Shown: positions 39,201-45,922 of the stretch, piece by piece
Layout: every line of letters begins with the position of its first letter
Numbering within the stretch: position 1 is the first letter of the stretch
Assembly (NCBI GenBank): GCA_965207805.1
Contig: OZ242312.1
Location: 2,604,001 to 2,668,000, forward strand
Length of the DNA stretch: 64,000 nt
Origin: Palauibacter sp965207805
GTDB lineage: Bacteria > Gemmatimonadota > Gemmatimonadetes > Palauibacterales > Palauibacteraceae
Reading direction: 5' to 3'
Made by a program: the position numbers and the translations under genes
Notes under the pieces: generated by a model
Seen by the model: only the letters and a program-made list of their open reading frames with translations
Databases searched by the model: none
Told to the model about the DNA's origin: nothing

Positions 39201-39689
39201 CCCGCTGCCGGAAAACGCGCCCTTCGTCCCGCCGGTCACCGTCACGTCCCCGGTCACGAACCCCGTCACGTCCTCCGAGAAGTCGAACGTCACGCTCAGC
39301 GCCGCCGTCGAGTTGATCTTCGCCGGAACCCCGCCGATCTCGACCGTCGGGGCCGCCGCGTCCCAGGTCGCCGTCGCCGTGACCGCCGACGCCGGTCCCG
39401 TGTTGAGGCCGTCGGTCGCGGCGTCCGCCGCCACGGTGACCGTCACGTTCGACCCGCTCGTCGGGGTCACCGCCAGCGTGTAGCTCCTGCCGCTGCCGGA
39501 GAACGCGCCCTTGGTGCCGCCCGCCACCGTCACGTCCCCGGTCACGAACCCCGTCACGTCCTCCGAGAAGTCGAACGTCACGCTGAGCGCGGTCGTCGAG
39601 TTGATCTTCGCCGGCACCCCGCCGATCGTGACCGTCGGAGCCGCCGCGTCCCACGTCGCCGTGGCCGTCGCCGCCGACGCCGGAGCTAC
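33225..39689 (-). CDS. Giant repetitive surface protein with C-terminal beta-barrel, 5' end missing
   Basis: About 2154 residues remain; no signal peptide or proper start is seen. Order from the N-side: seven Ig-like repeats of about 96 residues (FSEAVTGFVTGDVTV type); a Calx-beta domain (VNYTVGGTATAGSDF); a second Calx-beta-like domain; three PKD-like plus cadherin-like pairs, each PKD-like unit opening with a CxPC pair and each cadherin-like unit containing GPGEDxET; a VCBS/cadherin-like 'DEVVTPEDRAVTVDVLANDTDPEGD' type domain; a second cadherin-like domain; then a helical linker and about 350 residues of alternating strands typical of an autotransporter-like barrel. This suggests an outer-membrane adhesin. 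The frame continues open to 40775, but from 39690 it is antisense to the integrase. The first repeat is cut short at 39690. A GTG at 39617 is the first usable in-frame start. Confidence 0.8.
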   Translation of the reverse strand, partial: VAPASAATATATWDAAAPTVTIGGVPAKINSTTALSVTFDFSEDVTGFVTGDVTVAGGTKGAFSGSGRSYTLAVTPTSGSNVTVTVAADAATDGLNTGPASAVTATATWDAAAPTVEIGGVPAKINSTAALSVTFDFSEDVTGFVTGDVTVTGGTKGAFSGSGREYTLAVTPTSGSNVTVEVAANSATDGLNTGPASAVTATAVWDAAAPTVTIGGVPAKINSTTALSVTFDFSEAVTGFVTGDVTVAGGTKGAFSGSGRSYTLAVTPTSGSNVTVTVAADAATDGLNTGPASAVTATATWDAAAPTVEIGGVPAKINSTAALSVTFDFSEDVTGFVTGDVTVTGGTKGAFSGSGREYTLAVTPTSGSNVTVEVAANSATDGLNTGPASAVTATAVWDAAAPTVTIGGVPAKINSTTALSVTFDFSEAVTGFVTGDVTVAGGTKGAFSGSGRSYTLAVTPTSGSNVTVTVAADAATDGLNTGPASAVTATATWDAAAPTVEIGGVPAKINSTAALSVTFDFSEDVTGFVTGDVTVTGGTKGAFSGSGREYTLAVTPTSGSNVTVEVAANSATDGLNTGPASAVTATAVWDAAAPTVTIGGVPAKINSTTALSVTFTFSEAVTGFVTGDVTVAGGTKGAFSGSGRDYTLAVTPTSGSNVTVEVAANSATDGLNTGPASAVTATATWDAAAPEVSFASSSSSAGEDAGTRNVTVSLSPAPTAAITVNYTVGGTATAGSDFSIGGSGTLSVASGAATAAIPVAITDDAADEDNETVVLTLTTGGGYTVGSRNSHTLTIVDDDGTTPAVSLSAAPNPVDEGGPVTVTARLSEALSGGVTVPLVLTAGTAEAGDYGSLASIAIGGGQTTGTGTVTTARDADRDDETFTVALGALPSGVTPGSPSSVVVTIRDRTPPPNRPPTVTASCAPCVVGPGGTARLTATASDPDGDPLTYGWSAARGAFSGPVDEPAATWTAPDGLGRFEILVVVSDERGGTASASVEVHAVNEGPEFGQRSYRFLLPENLDGRQRPVELGTVTAEGIVFGDSERFTVGLRDGVVRYTGPGEDYETEPNIFELTVRVRDDFGADDAAKVFIEVTDENERPAVTATCEPCAVPRGGVVRLEAAATDPDGDPLTYAWSAPSGRLSDAGEPVARWTAPDELGTAAIRVEVSDGRGGTASAVVEVEVFNLAPAFGRPVYEFELPENEDGRESPVVLDRVAAEDPDGDALTYSIAAGDRDRFAVGARDGVVAYVGPGEDFETEPNLFELTVRARDAFGSEARARVVVTVTDVNELPEVTASCDPCTVPRGGEVWLEARATDPDGDPLAYGWSAAKGTFNGSVNASWAVWKAPDELGTMAIRVEVSDGRGGTASAVVEVEVVNRAPAFESPSYFFLVPENVDGRERPADLDRVAALDPDGDALSYEIVSGDRQRFAVGALDGTVRYIGPGEDFETPPNRFELVVRALDGFGGEARTEVAVEVTDVNEAPEAADDEVVTPEDRAVTVDVLANDTDPEGDRLHVRSVTAAAHGAVRLVSGGVVIYTPERDFHGADSFTYVASDGRGLRDTATVAVTVLPVNDAPTAIGRVPDQTLDEGGAPVEVDLSPYFGDVDGDALTYGARSNDTGVVEAAVAGAVLVLTPVVYGSATVTVTAWDPAGLTASQSVRVGVSDRPQRAVLGNVLAATARGHLASLRAALGRRMQAPPCEASRLAVMGRSVPLGRTGAADMLRGTWTGARSAAAAALGMGEEGLDPFGAVRLRAERGAPTALAANAVPETAERMEAALRSVPARALGVAGGGSGAGAADFLLGWGGSEQDGGRCRGRGRWSLWGQGDIQRFEGTPSADSGYDGELSTAYAGLDTRLGARWLAGVAVSRSKGVGDWRAGTSEGRLTQFMTAVHPYLRWDGRSTSIWASAGAGRGNARNARAAGRTGASPTTLRLGLVELEQRAGAPGGLDFAFLGDAAWARLRTGDGDETIDRQDIEVNQVRIGFDLSLPVRLGGLELTPSGTVHARFDGGAGQTGDGVEVAGELRAVLGIVRLDAQARMLVHHTAEGYRERGAAVTLALGGQGDEEGFSLSVSPRWGGPARASGALLRGPLGGGLRGGGPDRDRWTLDARAGYGVNLPGGLRLDLHGSYGDAGGGPGFGLSVGRQASAAAKSEG
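37620..39685. repeat. Tandem Ig-repeat array with 288-bp units and 576-bp higher-order period
   Basis: Seven units of 288 bp encode the Ig-like domains. Two alternating variants (TVTVAADAATD and TVEVAANSATD) make a 576-bp super-period. The copies starting near 38359 and 38935 are almost identical; I see one difference (38433 G versus 39009 C) in the first 150 bp compared. The last unit (towards 37620) is more diverged, as expected at an array edge. Confidence 0.9.
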
Positions 39690-39722
39690 GGCGCCGGCGA
39701 GTGGGGCCGGAACAGGGTCAGG

Positions 39723-40817
39723 GTGTTTCCAGACCCGAAAACCGGCCTGTTCCAGGTGGAGTGGCGCGAGAACGGCCGAAGGCTCACCCGGTCGCTGGGG
39801 CACCGCGATTGGGCGAGGGCGAAACGGCAGGCGGACGAGTTCGCGGCCGGGTTCGCCGCCCCGGACCTGAACGGCAAGGGGGAAGCCGAGCCCGAACCGC
39901 TCACGCTGGAAAAGCTCTTTGACATCTACGGTGAAGAGGTGACGCCCTCCAAGAGGCGGAAGTCTTGGCAACGGGACAGAGCCGCGATGGCGATGTTCCT
40001 CAAGTTCTTCGGCAGGGACCGAAGGCCGGAGACCCTGTCCCAGCGCGATTGGGACCGATTCATCCGGGAGCGCCGCGCGGGCAAGGTCGGCCCCAGTGGC
40101 AAGCCCGTGGGCAACCGGATGATCGAAGCGGACCTGACGTTCCTGATGGCGGTGCTCAACTGGGCCGCGAGGTCGAGGGACGAGCACGGCCGCCTGCTGC
40201 TGGACCGGAACCCGCTGAAGGGTCTCCGGAAGCCCGTCGAGAAGAACCCCACCCGGGTTGTTCTCACCGAAGAGGAGTATCAGGCGCTGCTCGGGGTCTC
40301 GCGGGGGTTGGACTGGCGCTTCCACGCCGCGCTCGTGCTCGCGCACGAAACCGGGCACCGGATCGGCGCGGTTCGCAATCTGCTGTGGTCCGATGTGGAC
40401 TTCGAGGGCGAGACCGTTCGCTGGCGGGCGCAGCACGAGAAGACGGGCTACGAGCACACGACGCCCTTGACCGAAGAGGCGTTGGCCGCCTTGGAGGAGG
40501 CGCGGGCGATGAGCGACGGGATCGCGGACGCGCCGGTGTTGCCCGCGACCCGGAATCCCTCGGAGTGCGTGGGCTTCCCGCAGACCCGCTTCTGGTGGAA
40601 GCGGGCGGAGCAGCTCGCGGGACTGGAGCCGAAGCGAGGGAGAGGCTGGCATTCGCTGCGGCGGAAGTTCGCCAGCGACCTGATGGACCTGCCGCTGAAG
40701 GTGCTCTGCGAACTCGGAGGCTGGAAGGCGGCCAAGACGGTGCTGCGCTGTTATCAGCAGCCCGACGAGGCCCAACTCAGGCAGGCGATCCGGAGCCGCC
40801 GGAGGGCGCGGGGCTGA
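39723..40817 (+). CDS. Tyrosine recombinase/integrase of the element
   Basis: 364 residues from GTG 39723. An Arg-rich AP2-like N-terminal segment (GLFQVEWRENGRRLTRSLG) is followed by a SAM-like core-binding domain (about 60-150) and the catalytic domain. Catalytic residues are all visible: Arg in TGHRIGAVR, Lys in EKTGYEHTTPL, HSLRR, Trp in LGGWK in place of the second His, and Tyr in RCYQQP. It catalyses strand exchange between att sites. The frame runs open upstream without a stop, and SYGAGEWGRNRVRV just before the GTG looks like native integrase sequence, so the true N-terminus may have been lost at 39681-39690, where it meets the giant surface gene head-to-head. No promoter is seen. It ends 92 bp before the right att repeat. 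Confidence 0.88.
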   Translation: MFPDPKTGLFQVEWRENGRRLTRSLGHRDWARAKRQADEFAAGFAAPDLNGKGEAEPEPLTLEKLFDIYGEEVTPSKRRKSWQRDRAAMAMFLKFFGRDRRPETLSQRDWDRFIRERRAGKVGPSGKPVGNRMIEADLTFLMAVLNWAARSRDEHGRLLLDRNPLKGLRKPVEKNPTRVVLTEEEYQALLGVSRGLDWRFHAALVLAHETGHRIGAVRNLLWSDVDFEGETVRWRAQHEKTGYEHTTPLTEEALAALEEARAMSDGIADAPVLPATRNPSECVGFPQTRFWWKRAEQLAGLEPKRGRGWHSLRRKFASDLMDLPLKVLCELGGWKAAKTVLRCYQQPDEAQLRQAIRSRRRARG

Positions 40818-40909
40818 AATCGACTCGGCGGGAACCGAACGGCGGGAAATCGACGCCTGAATCCCGTAACTTCAATGGTTACAACAGATCCGCACGGGAT
40901 GGTAAATGC

Positions 40910-40919
40910 TGGCCCAGCG
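40910..40919. repeat. Right direct repeat of the integrative element (att core)
   Basis: TGGCCCAGCG, identical to 32337-32346. It marks the right junction inside the phosphotransferase gene. Confidence 0.75.
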
Positions 40920-41640
40920 TCGACAACTCCCAGTCCACGATCGCGAGCACGCGCGGTTCGGTGGGGTGCAGGATCATGTTGTCGAGCCGGTAGTCGCCGT
41001 GGGCGATCGTCGTCTCCCCCTCCGACGCGTCGCTGGCGGGGATGTGCGCGGGCAGCCACTCGACGAGCGCCTCCATGGCCGGGATCGGGTCGGTCCGCGC
41101 CGCCTCGTACTGTCTCGTCCAGAGGGAGATCTGCCGCGCGACGTAGTCCGACGGTCTTCCGTAGTCCCCCAGACCGATGGCCGTCCAGTCGACCGCATGG
41201 AGCCGCGCCAGAGCCTCGTTCATCGCGTCGTAGATCGCCGCCCGTTCGGCGGGAGAATCGACCTCGGGCAAGCCCGGGGCCGCCGGCACCCGCCCCTCCA
41301 CGTGCTCCATGACGAAGAACGCCTGCCCGATCACGCCGGAGTCCTCGCACAGGTGGATCATGGCCGGCACGGGCACGCCGCTGTCCGCGAGCGCCTTCAT
41401 CACGCGGTACTCGCGCTCGATGAGGTGCGCGGAGGGCAGGAGGTCGCCCGGCGGCTTCTTCCTCAGGACGAAGTACCGGCCGCCCGCTTCGAGCCGATAC
41501 GTGGGATTGGACTGCCCGCCCTGGTACTGGAGCGCCGTCACCCCGCCCGCGAACTCCGACAGACCCCGAGCGCGCAGGTAGCCGGCAAGTCGTCGCGCAT
41601 CGAAACGGTGCGCCTTTGTCACGGGTCCCAGCGTGGCCAA
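40910..41640 (-). pseudogene. Phosphotransferase (APH/ACAD10-kinase family), N-terminal fragment
   Basis: The first 244 residues of an APH-fold kinase. Nucleotide-loop region YQGGQSNPTY, Lys in YFVLRKKP, the catalytic HGDYRLDN and the metal-binding VDWE are all present. The natural sequence ends at LSTLG; after that come element-derived residues (QHLPSRADLL) and a stop at 40879. Start TTG 41640 has GGAG 7 nt upstream; GTG 41622 is an alternative. The remaining C-terminal part is at 32009-32346. It follows the Rieske beta subunit by 27 bp and so was the last gene of the dioxygenase operon. In relatives (ACAD10/11 kinase domain, LvaA) this enzyme phosphorylates hydroxyacyl-CoA. Kinase activity is doubtful without the C-terminal helices. 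Confidence 0.9.
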
Positions 41641-41667
41641 CGGCTGTCTCCGTCTGGAAGGGGCCGT

Positions 41668-42162
41668 TCAGAAGATGATGCTCACCGCACCGTGCCAGGC
41701 GAGGTCTTCCAGATCGAGCACCGCGCGGCGGTAAGCTATTTTCAAATCCCCGCCCTTCCGCCTGAGGATATACTCGATGGCGCCGACGTAAGGTGCTCCC
41801 TCCCCGCTACGAAATCGGTAGACCAGGACGTTTGCCGAAGCCCGGAGTGCCCCGTCCCCGGTCTCTTCGACCCGCACGTTCGAAACAAACCGGCGGGTCC
41901 GCGACCGCGGAGACTCACGGTGCGAATGTCGGCTGTTCAGCCGTGCCACCCTGGCGCGCAGGCGGATGATATCGTCATCGATGAAGACGAGGTCGCTCTC
42001 GGGATCGCCTTCCGGTAGATCCGTGGACGGAACCACGTACCGAGCGTCGTCCGTAAACAGATCGACCCACTCGTCCAATCTCCAGTCGTCCAGGAGGGCC
42101 GCTTCCCTGAACAGGAACTCCTCCACCAGCGCGCGTAGCGCGGACCTGCCGCTGCCGGTCAC
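41668..42162 (-). CDS. Aromatic-ring-hydroxylating dioxygenase beta subunit
   Basis: 164 residues from GTG 42162, which overlaps the alpha-subunit stop (GTGA). The frame is open further upstream, but this start fits both the overlap and the family length. The protein has the SnoaL/NTF2-like fold of Rieske dioxygenase small subunits: an N-terminal helix FLFREAALLDDWRLDEW, then FTDDARYVVP and the late YRRAVLDLEDL. The beta subunit gives structural support to the alpha3beta3 oxygenase and has no metal. It is directly followed by the broken phosphotransferase. Confidence 0.88.
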   Translation of the reverse strand: MTGSGRSALRALVEEFLFREAALLDDWRLDEWVDLFTDDARYVVPSTDLPEGDPESDLVFIDDDIIRLRARVARLNSRHSHRESPRSRTRRFVSNVRVEETGDGALRASANVLVYRFRSGEGAPYVGAIEYILRRKGGDLKIAYRRAVLDLEDLAWHGAVSIIF

Positions 42163-43451
42163 TCGTCCAGCCGGTCCTGGACATTGGTCCTGTTCCGGCC
42201 CTGCATGTGGGCGTGCCACTGGCGCCAGAATCCTCGCATTTGGAGTTCATCCGACGTGCCCGGGCGGGGATTCAGCATGCCTCGCGAGATGTCGGACCAC
42301 TCGGCCTCTGTGGCGCGGAAACCGGCCTGACACGATTCGAGGACTTCCACATCGTCCGGCGTGGCAAAGCCGCCGGGTCCGAGGAACGTCAGGTAACTGT
42401 CGAGCCGGGTGGCCAGCGCGGGACCCGACTCCTCCCTGGGCACGAGATGCCAGGCCGTGACCTCCATCCTGTCCGGCGCCACCGGTTCGATATACCTGAT
42501 GCTGATGGCCACGAAATCCATGATCAGCAGGTTCGGATAGATGAGCAGGTTCCGCGACGTGTCGGCCATCCGGTAGGTGCGCTCCTCTCCGTATTTCTGC
42601 ACCAGCCGCCGGCGCACTCGCGAAATGCGCTCCCTGGCTTCCTCGCCGAATACGGGGTGCCAGCGGGCGATGGGGCGGCCGTTCCGGGATATGTTCTCCG
42701 ACACGCAGTGGCCGCCGCCCAGCGCCTTCGCTAAGCCCGGGGGACGGGCGGACACCGTGTCTCCGCTGTCGTCCGTCCCGAAACCGGCGATGTAGTCGAC
42801 GTAGGTTCGATGGGTCGGGAGCAGGTGGTATCCGTCAAGGCTGTTCTCGGCCAGCAGCTTCCAGTTGGCCTTGATCGTGTACTTGTTGGACCCGGGAACC
42901 ACCCGCATCCCTTCCTCGGCCTGATCGACGACCAGGTCCAGGTAATCCCGGGCCCCGGCCAGGTACGTGACCAGGTCTTCGACATCCGGGTTGAAGCTCA
43001 CGAAATAAAAGCCCCGGTAGCTGTCGACCCTCGGCGGTTCCTTCAGACAGAACTCTTTCCGGTCGAAGTTGGGGCCGTAGGCATCTTCCCCGGGGACGCC
43101 GATCAGCTCGCCGCTCGTGTTGAACGACCAGGCGTGATAGAAGCACTGCAGGACTCCGGCGTTCCCCGCGTCGCGGCGGCAGATCATGGCCCCGCGGTGC
43201 GGACAGGAATTGAGGAACACCCGCACCCGACCTTCCTTGCCGCGGATGAAGAACAGCGGCCGGCCGGCTACGGTGCGGCGGCGGAAGTCACCCGGGGCCT
43301 CCACTTCCGATTCGTGCCCCAGGTAGATCCAGCACCGATCGAGAATCCGTTCCCGTTCCTGCCGGAACAGATCGGCGGACGTCATGCACGACCGGTGGAC
43401 CCGGAAAACCCCGCGGTCCCGGTCGTCGACGATCAGATCTTTGATGTCCAC
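42159..43451 (-). CDS. Rieske 2Fe-2S aromatic-ring-hydroxylating dioxygenase alpha subunit
   Basis: 430 residues from GTG 43451. The Rieske cluster site is CPHRG followed 16-17 residues later by CFYHAW (CxH...CxxH). The mononuclear iron site follows in ENSLDGYHLLPTHRTY, with the two His ligands and the bridging Asp. Enzymes of this family use NADH-derived electrons and O2 to hydroxylate aromatic or related rings. No ferredoxin or reductase gene is present in the window, so electrons must come from elsewhere. It forms an operon with a YciI-like gene upstream (13 bp) and the beta subunit downstream (overlap). The substrate is unknown. Confidence 0.92.
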   Translation of the reverse strand: MDIKDLIVDDRDRGVFRVHRSCMTSADLFRQERERILDRCWIYLGHESEVEAPGDFRRRTVAGRPLFFIRGKEGRVRVFLNSCPHRGAMICRRDAGNAGVLQCFYHAWSFNTSGELIGVPGEDAYGPNFDRKEFCLKEPPRVDSYRGFYFVSFNPDVEDLVTYLAGARDYLDLVVDQAEEGMRVVPGSNKYTIKANWKLLAENSLDGYHLLPTHRTYVDYIAGFGTDDSGDTVSARPPGLAKALGGGHCVSENISRNGRPIARWHPVFGEEARERISRVRRRLVQKYGEERTYRMADTSRNLLIYPNLLIMDFVAISIRYIEPVAPDRMEVTAWHLVPREESGPALATRLDSYLTFLGPGGFATPDDVEVLESCQAGFRATEAEWSDISRGMLNPRPGTSDELQMRGFWRQWHAHMQGRNRTNVQDRLDE

Positions 43452-43464
43452 CGCCGGTTTGCTG

Positions 43465-43761
43465 CTAGGGACGCCCCGTCATCCAGTCCCACGCGTGGAC
43501 GTGGCATTCGGCGAATACGTTCGCCTTCGCGAAGGGACTGTCGTCCAGGAACGCGCGCGCCGCCGCGACCGAGGGAGCCTCCATCACGATCAGCCGCCCG
43601 ACGATGCTCTCGCCATCGTCTCCGAGCGTGGGCCCGCCGTGGTGCACGACGACATTCGGGTGGGCCGGATGACTGCTGAGATACTCCAGGAATGCCGGGC
43701 GCGTTTCGTCCCGCGCCTGCGCCGCCCCGGACTTATCGGTGATGAATGCAGCGATGTACAT
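43465..43761 (-). CDS. YciI-like small protein
   Basis: 98 residues with the YciI/ferredoxin-like alpha-beta fold: N-terminal strand YIAAFITDK, a helix with RPAFLEYLSSHP, and the conserved late region LDDSPFAKANVFAECHVHAW. Some relatives are chlorohydrolase-, EthD- or dehydrochlorinase-like, and the His-Asp pair near the ends is typical. It is the first gene of the dioxygenase operon, so a role in handling a ring-oxidation product is reasonable but unproven. Confidence 0.8.
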   Translation of the reverse strand: MYIAAFITDKSGAAQARDETRPAFLEYLSSHPAHPNVVVHHGGPTLGDDGESIVGRLIVMEAPSVAAARAFLDDSPFAKANVFAECHVHAWDWMTGRP

Positions 43762-43869
43762 TGACGCACCTCTCTGGCCTGTGTCCCATCACGGTTGGTA
43801 TTCCACCGCTCAAGCCGTCAAGCTGCGGTCCCGGTTGGGGTTCACGCAACGCTCCGGGAGCGGCGACCC

Positions 43870-45873
43870 CTACTGGCCGCGGAGGGCGTCGATGCGGCGC
43901 GCCACGCCCTCTTCGTAGCCGGATTCGACGAAGCCCGCGCGCTTGAACTGAATGAACCCCGCCTGGTCCAGATAGAACGTCGTCGGGTAGCCGAGGATCT
44001 CGTAGTCCAGGGCGAGGCCCTGCTCGTCGAACAGGACCGGGAACGTGAAGCCGCCCTCCTCGATCTGGGCAGCGACCTCGTCCCGCGGAGAACCAGCCGT
44101 GGCGACGGTGAGGAACACCACATCCTCGGCGTCCTCGTACGTCTTCAGGAGTTCGACGAAGTGCGGGAACTCCTCGATGCAGGGACCGCACCATGTCGCC
44201 CAGAACTTCAGCACGACGATCTTCCCCTCGAGGTCGCTCAGCCGCCACTCGAATCCGTTCTGGTCCGCGATCGTGAACTCCGGCGCCTCGCGCTCGATGC
44301 GCTGGCCAAGTTCCCGCCGCTCCAACTCCTCCTCCACGACGGGACGGCGCACGGCGAGCCGCTCCTCCACCGTCTCGGGGGACAGTTCGGCTTCGACGGC
44401 CGCTTCAGCCGCGAGCGGTCGGAACCGGGACCCGCCGAATGCGATCGCCTCCACGAAAACGTCGAGAGCCTCCGCCGGCCGGTCCGTGCGGAGGAGATGA
44501 CGCCCGTACTCTCCCAGCGTGGCGGCATCCCGTGACTCGTTCGCCACCTGCTCGAACAACTCGCCGGCCGCCTCGATTTCCCCGAGTTGCGTGAGCGCTC
44601 GAGCCTGGAGGATGAGGGCGCCAGCGATCGCGGACTGCCGCGACGCCTCCCGCCCGTCTCCCTGGAGACCCGGGTACAGGTATCCGGGGCTGTCCGCTCG
44701 CAGGTCTTCCTCGATCGCGAGCGCTTCCTCGAGTACGGCCTGCGGCTCGATCCCGAAGTAGAGCAGGCCGCGGAGCGTCGAGAACACGCTCTCCCGCCAG
44801 CGGACCGCGTCCATCGAGGCATCGAACAGCCGTCCGGCCACCTCCGGTGCGAGCGGCGCGTGCGGCGGTTCGGCCGCGACCGTCGCCGCGCCCCACACGG
44901 TCCTGCTGCTCGGCGCCTCACCCGTGATCGAAGCGAGCGCACGCCGTGTCACGACTGTGTGGTTGCGGTCCATCCACGCGCCGCGTCGCCCGAGATCCCG
45001 TGACTTCAACCCCTCGGCGGCGATGCGCGACAGCTCGGCCATGTCGACTTCGTCGGCACCGCCGTAGAGGACACCCTGGAAGTCGAAGACCAGATCCCAA
45101 TACCGGGGGTCTTCCGCCAGGACCCCACGGTCGGGCGCGGCTTCGAGACGCTCGAGCCAGCGGTCCGCGTCGTCTTCCCGCCGCAGCATGCCGAAGTCGT
45201 ATCCCGCCGCGAGCCGGTACAGAACCGGCGCCGCGACATCCGGATCGCCTTCGATCTCGGCGGCGAGCGCATCGAGCACGACTCCGATCGAATCCCTCAC
45301 GGCCTGGCCCCGGTCGCCCTCCTCCTGATCCGCGAGCGCGACGCGGAGCGCTCCCACGGCGTGGAGGAGGATCTGGTCGTTCGGCCGCATGGCCTGCAGC
45401 TCGGCGAGGATCGCGCCGTACGCGTCGAGCTGCCCGAGATCCGCCGCCGCCTCCTGCCCCTCGTCGTAGATGACGGGACGGTCCGGCGCATTGCGGAGCG
45501 CTTCGGGGAGGATTTCCAGGATCTTCTCGGCGTACCTCCGATCGGTTCCGTAGACGCCGGCCCACCGGAGGTTGTGCACGTATCCCTCCCAGGCGGCGGA
45601 GTCCTCGGGCTCCAGTTCGAGTACGCGTTCCCAGGCCTGCGCGGCTTCCGCCTGCAGATCGAAGAAGCCGGCCAGTATTGCGTATTGCCGGTGCGCCTCC
45701 GCCTCCTCCGGAGAGACGTTGCGCGCCGAGTCGTAGCGGGCCATGGCCCGTTCCAGCCGGATCGCCTCGACGTCCGCGGCCGCGTCCGCCATCAGGTCGG
45801 AGTGCGGGCGCGCGTCGCCGCACCCTGCCGCAAGAATCGCGAGGCCCGCGAGACCGGCCCGGTAGAACGTCAT
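43870..45873 (-). CDS. Lipoprotein with TPR-like region and C-terminal TlpA-type thioredoxin domain
   Basis: 667 residues from ATG 45873. The signal ends in a lipobox (AILAAGC), so the protein is probably a lipoprotein. The long middle part is alpha-helical with tetratricopeptide-like repeats (for example EAHRQYAILAGFFDLQAEAAQAWERVLELEPED). The last 135 residues are a redoxin domain with the active site WCGPC in FWATWCGPC, followed by the cis-Pro segment GYPTTFY. TlpA-like domains reduce disulfides or help cytochrome c maturation in the periplasm. Placement upstream of the Rieske operon, 108 bp from the YciI gene, may be coincidental. Confidence 0.88.
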   Translation of the reverse strand: MTFYRAGLAGLAILAAGCGDARPHSDLMADAAADVEAIRLERAMARYDSARNVSPEEAEAHRQYAILAGFFDLQAEAAQAWERVLELEPEDSAAWEGYVHNLRWAGVYGTDRRYAEKILEILPEALRNAPDRPVIYDEGQEAAADLGQLDAYGAILAELQAMRPNDQILLHAVGALRVALADQEEGDRGQAVRDSIGVVLDALAAEIEGDPDVAAPVLYRLAAGYDFGMLRREDDADRWLERLEAAPDRGVLAEDPRYWDLVFDFQGVLYGGADEVDMAELSRIAAEGLKSRDLGRRGAWMDRNHTVVTRRALASITGEAPSSRTVWGAATVAAEPPHAPLAPEVAGRLFDASMDAVRWRESVFSTLRGLLYFGIEPQAVLEEALAIEEDLRADSPGYLYPGLQGDGREASRQSAIAGALILQARALTQLGEIEAAGELFEQVANESRDAATLGEYGRHLLRTDRPAEALDVFVEAIAFGGSRFRPLAAEAAVEAELSPETVEERLAVRRPVVEEELERRELGQRIEREAPEFTIADQNGFEWRLSDLEGKIVVLKFWATWCGPCIEEFPHFVELLKTYEDAEDVVFLTVATAGSPRDEVAAQIEEGGFTFPVLFDEQGLALDYEILGYPTTFYLDQAGFIQFKRAGFVESGYEEGVARRIDALRGQ

Positions 45874-45922
45874 AGGTCCCTCGAAGCATGGGTTGCGCGC
45901 ATCCGGGACCCGCGCGGATCCC

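Larger units (their letters stand above)
32337..40919. mobile_element. 8.57 kb integrative element inserted in a phosphotransferase gene
   Basis: The element is bounded by a 10-bp direct repeat (32337-32346 and 40910-40919) and splits one reading frame without losing or changing a codon phase. It carries a tyrosine recombinase at its right end (reading towards the right boundary), a 4-TM protein near the left end, and a giant repetitive surface protein. No transposase, replication, conjugation or phage structural gene is seen, so it is a small non-self-transferring integrative element or a decayed remnant of one. The integrase arm region 40818-40909 contains an inverted repeat (GTAAC at 40866-40870, GTTAC at 40878-40882) that may be a recombinase-binding site. 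Confidence 0.8.

Noticed and set aside
33298..39654. 2118-residue minus-strand open frame in a second frame of the giant protein
   Set aside because: Arg/Gly/Asp-rich nonsense; the other minus frame encodes real Ig, cadherin and beta-barrel domains.
33561..39680. Plus-strand open frame that runs on into the integrase (2418 residues in total)
   Set aside because: Only the last 364-380 residues look like protein; the rest is antisense to the giant surface protein.
37620..39685. Regularly spaced repeats considered as a CRISPR array
   Set aside because: The unit is 288 bp, in frame, and encodes Ig-like domains; there are no unique spacers.
39690..40775. Extension of the giant protein frame through the integrase
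   Set aside because: Antisense to a gene with all catalytic recombinase residues; no signal peptide or repeat-like sequence.
32337..40919. Prophage or conjugative element
   Set aside because: Only an integrase is present; no phage structural, replication, relaxase or type IV secretion genes were seen.
43850..43865. Short GC palindrome near the lipoprotein stop
   Set aside because: The loop would be a single base, too small to fold.
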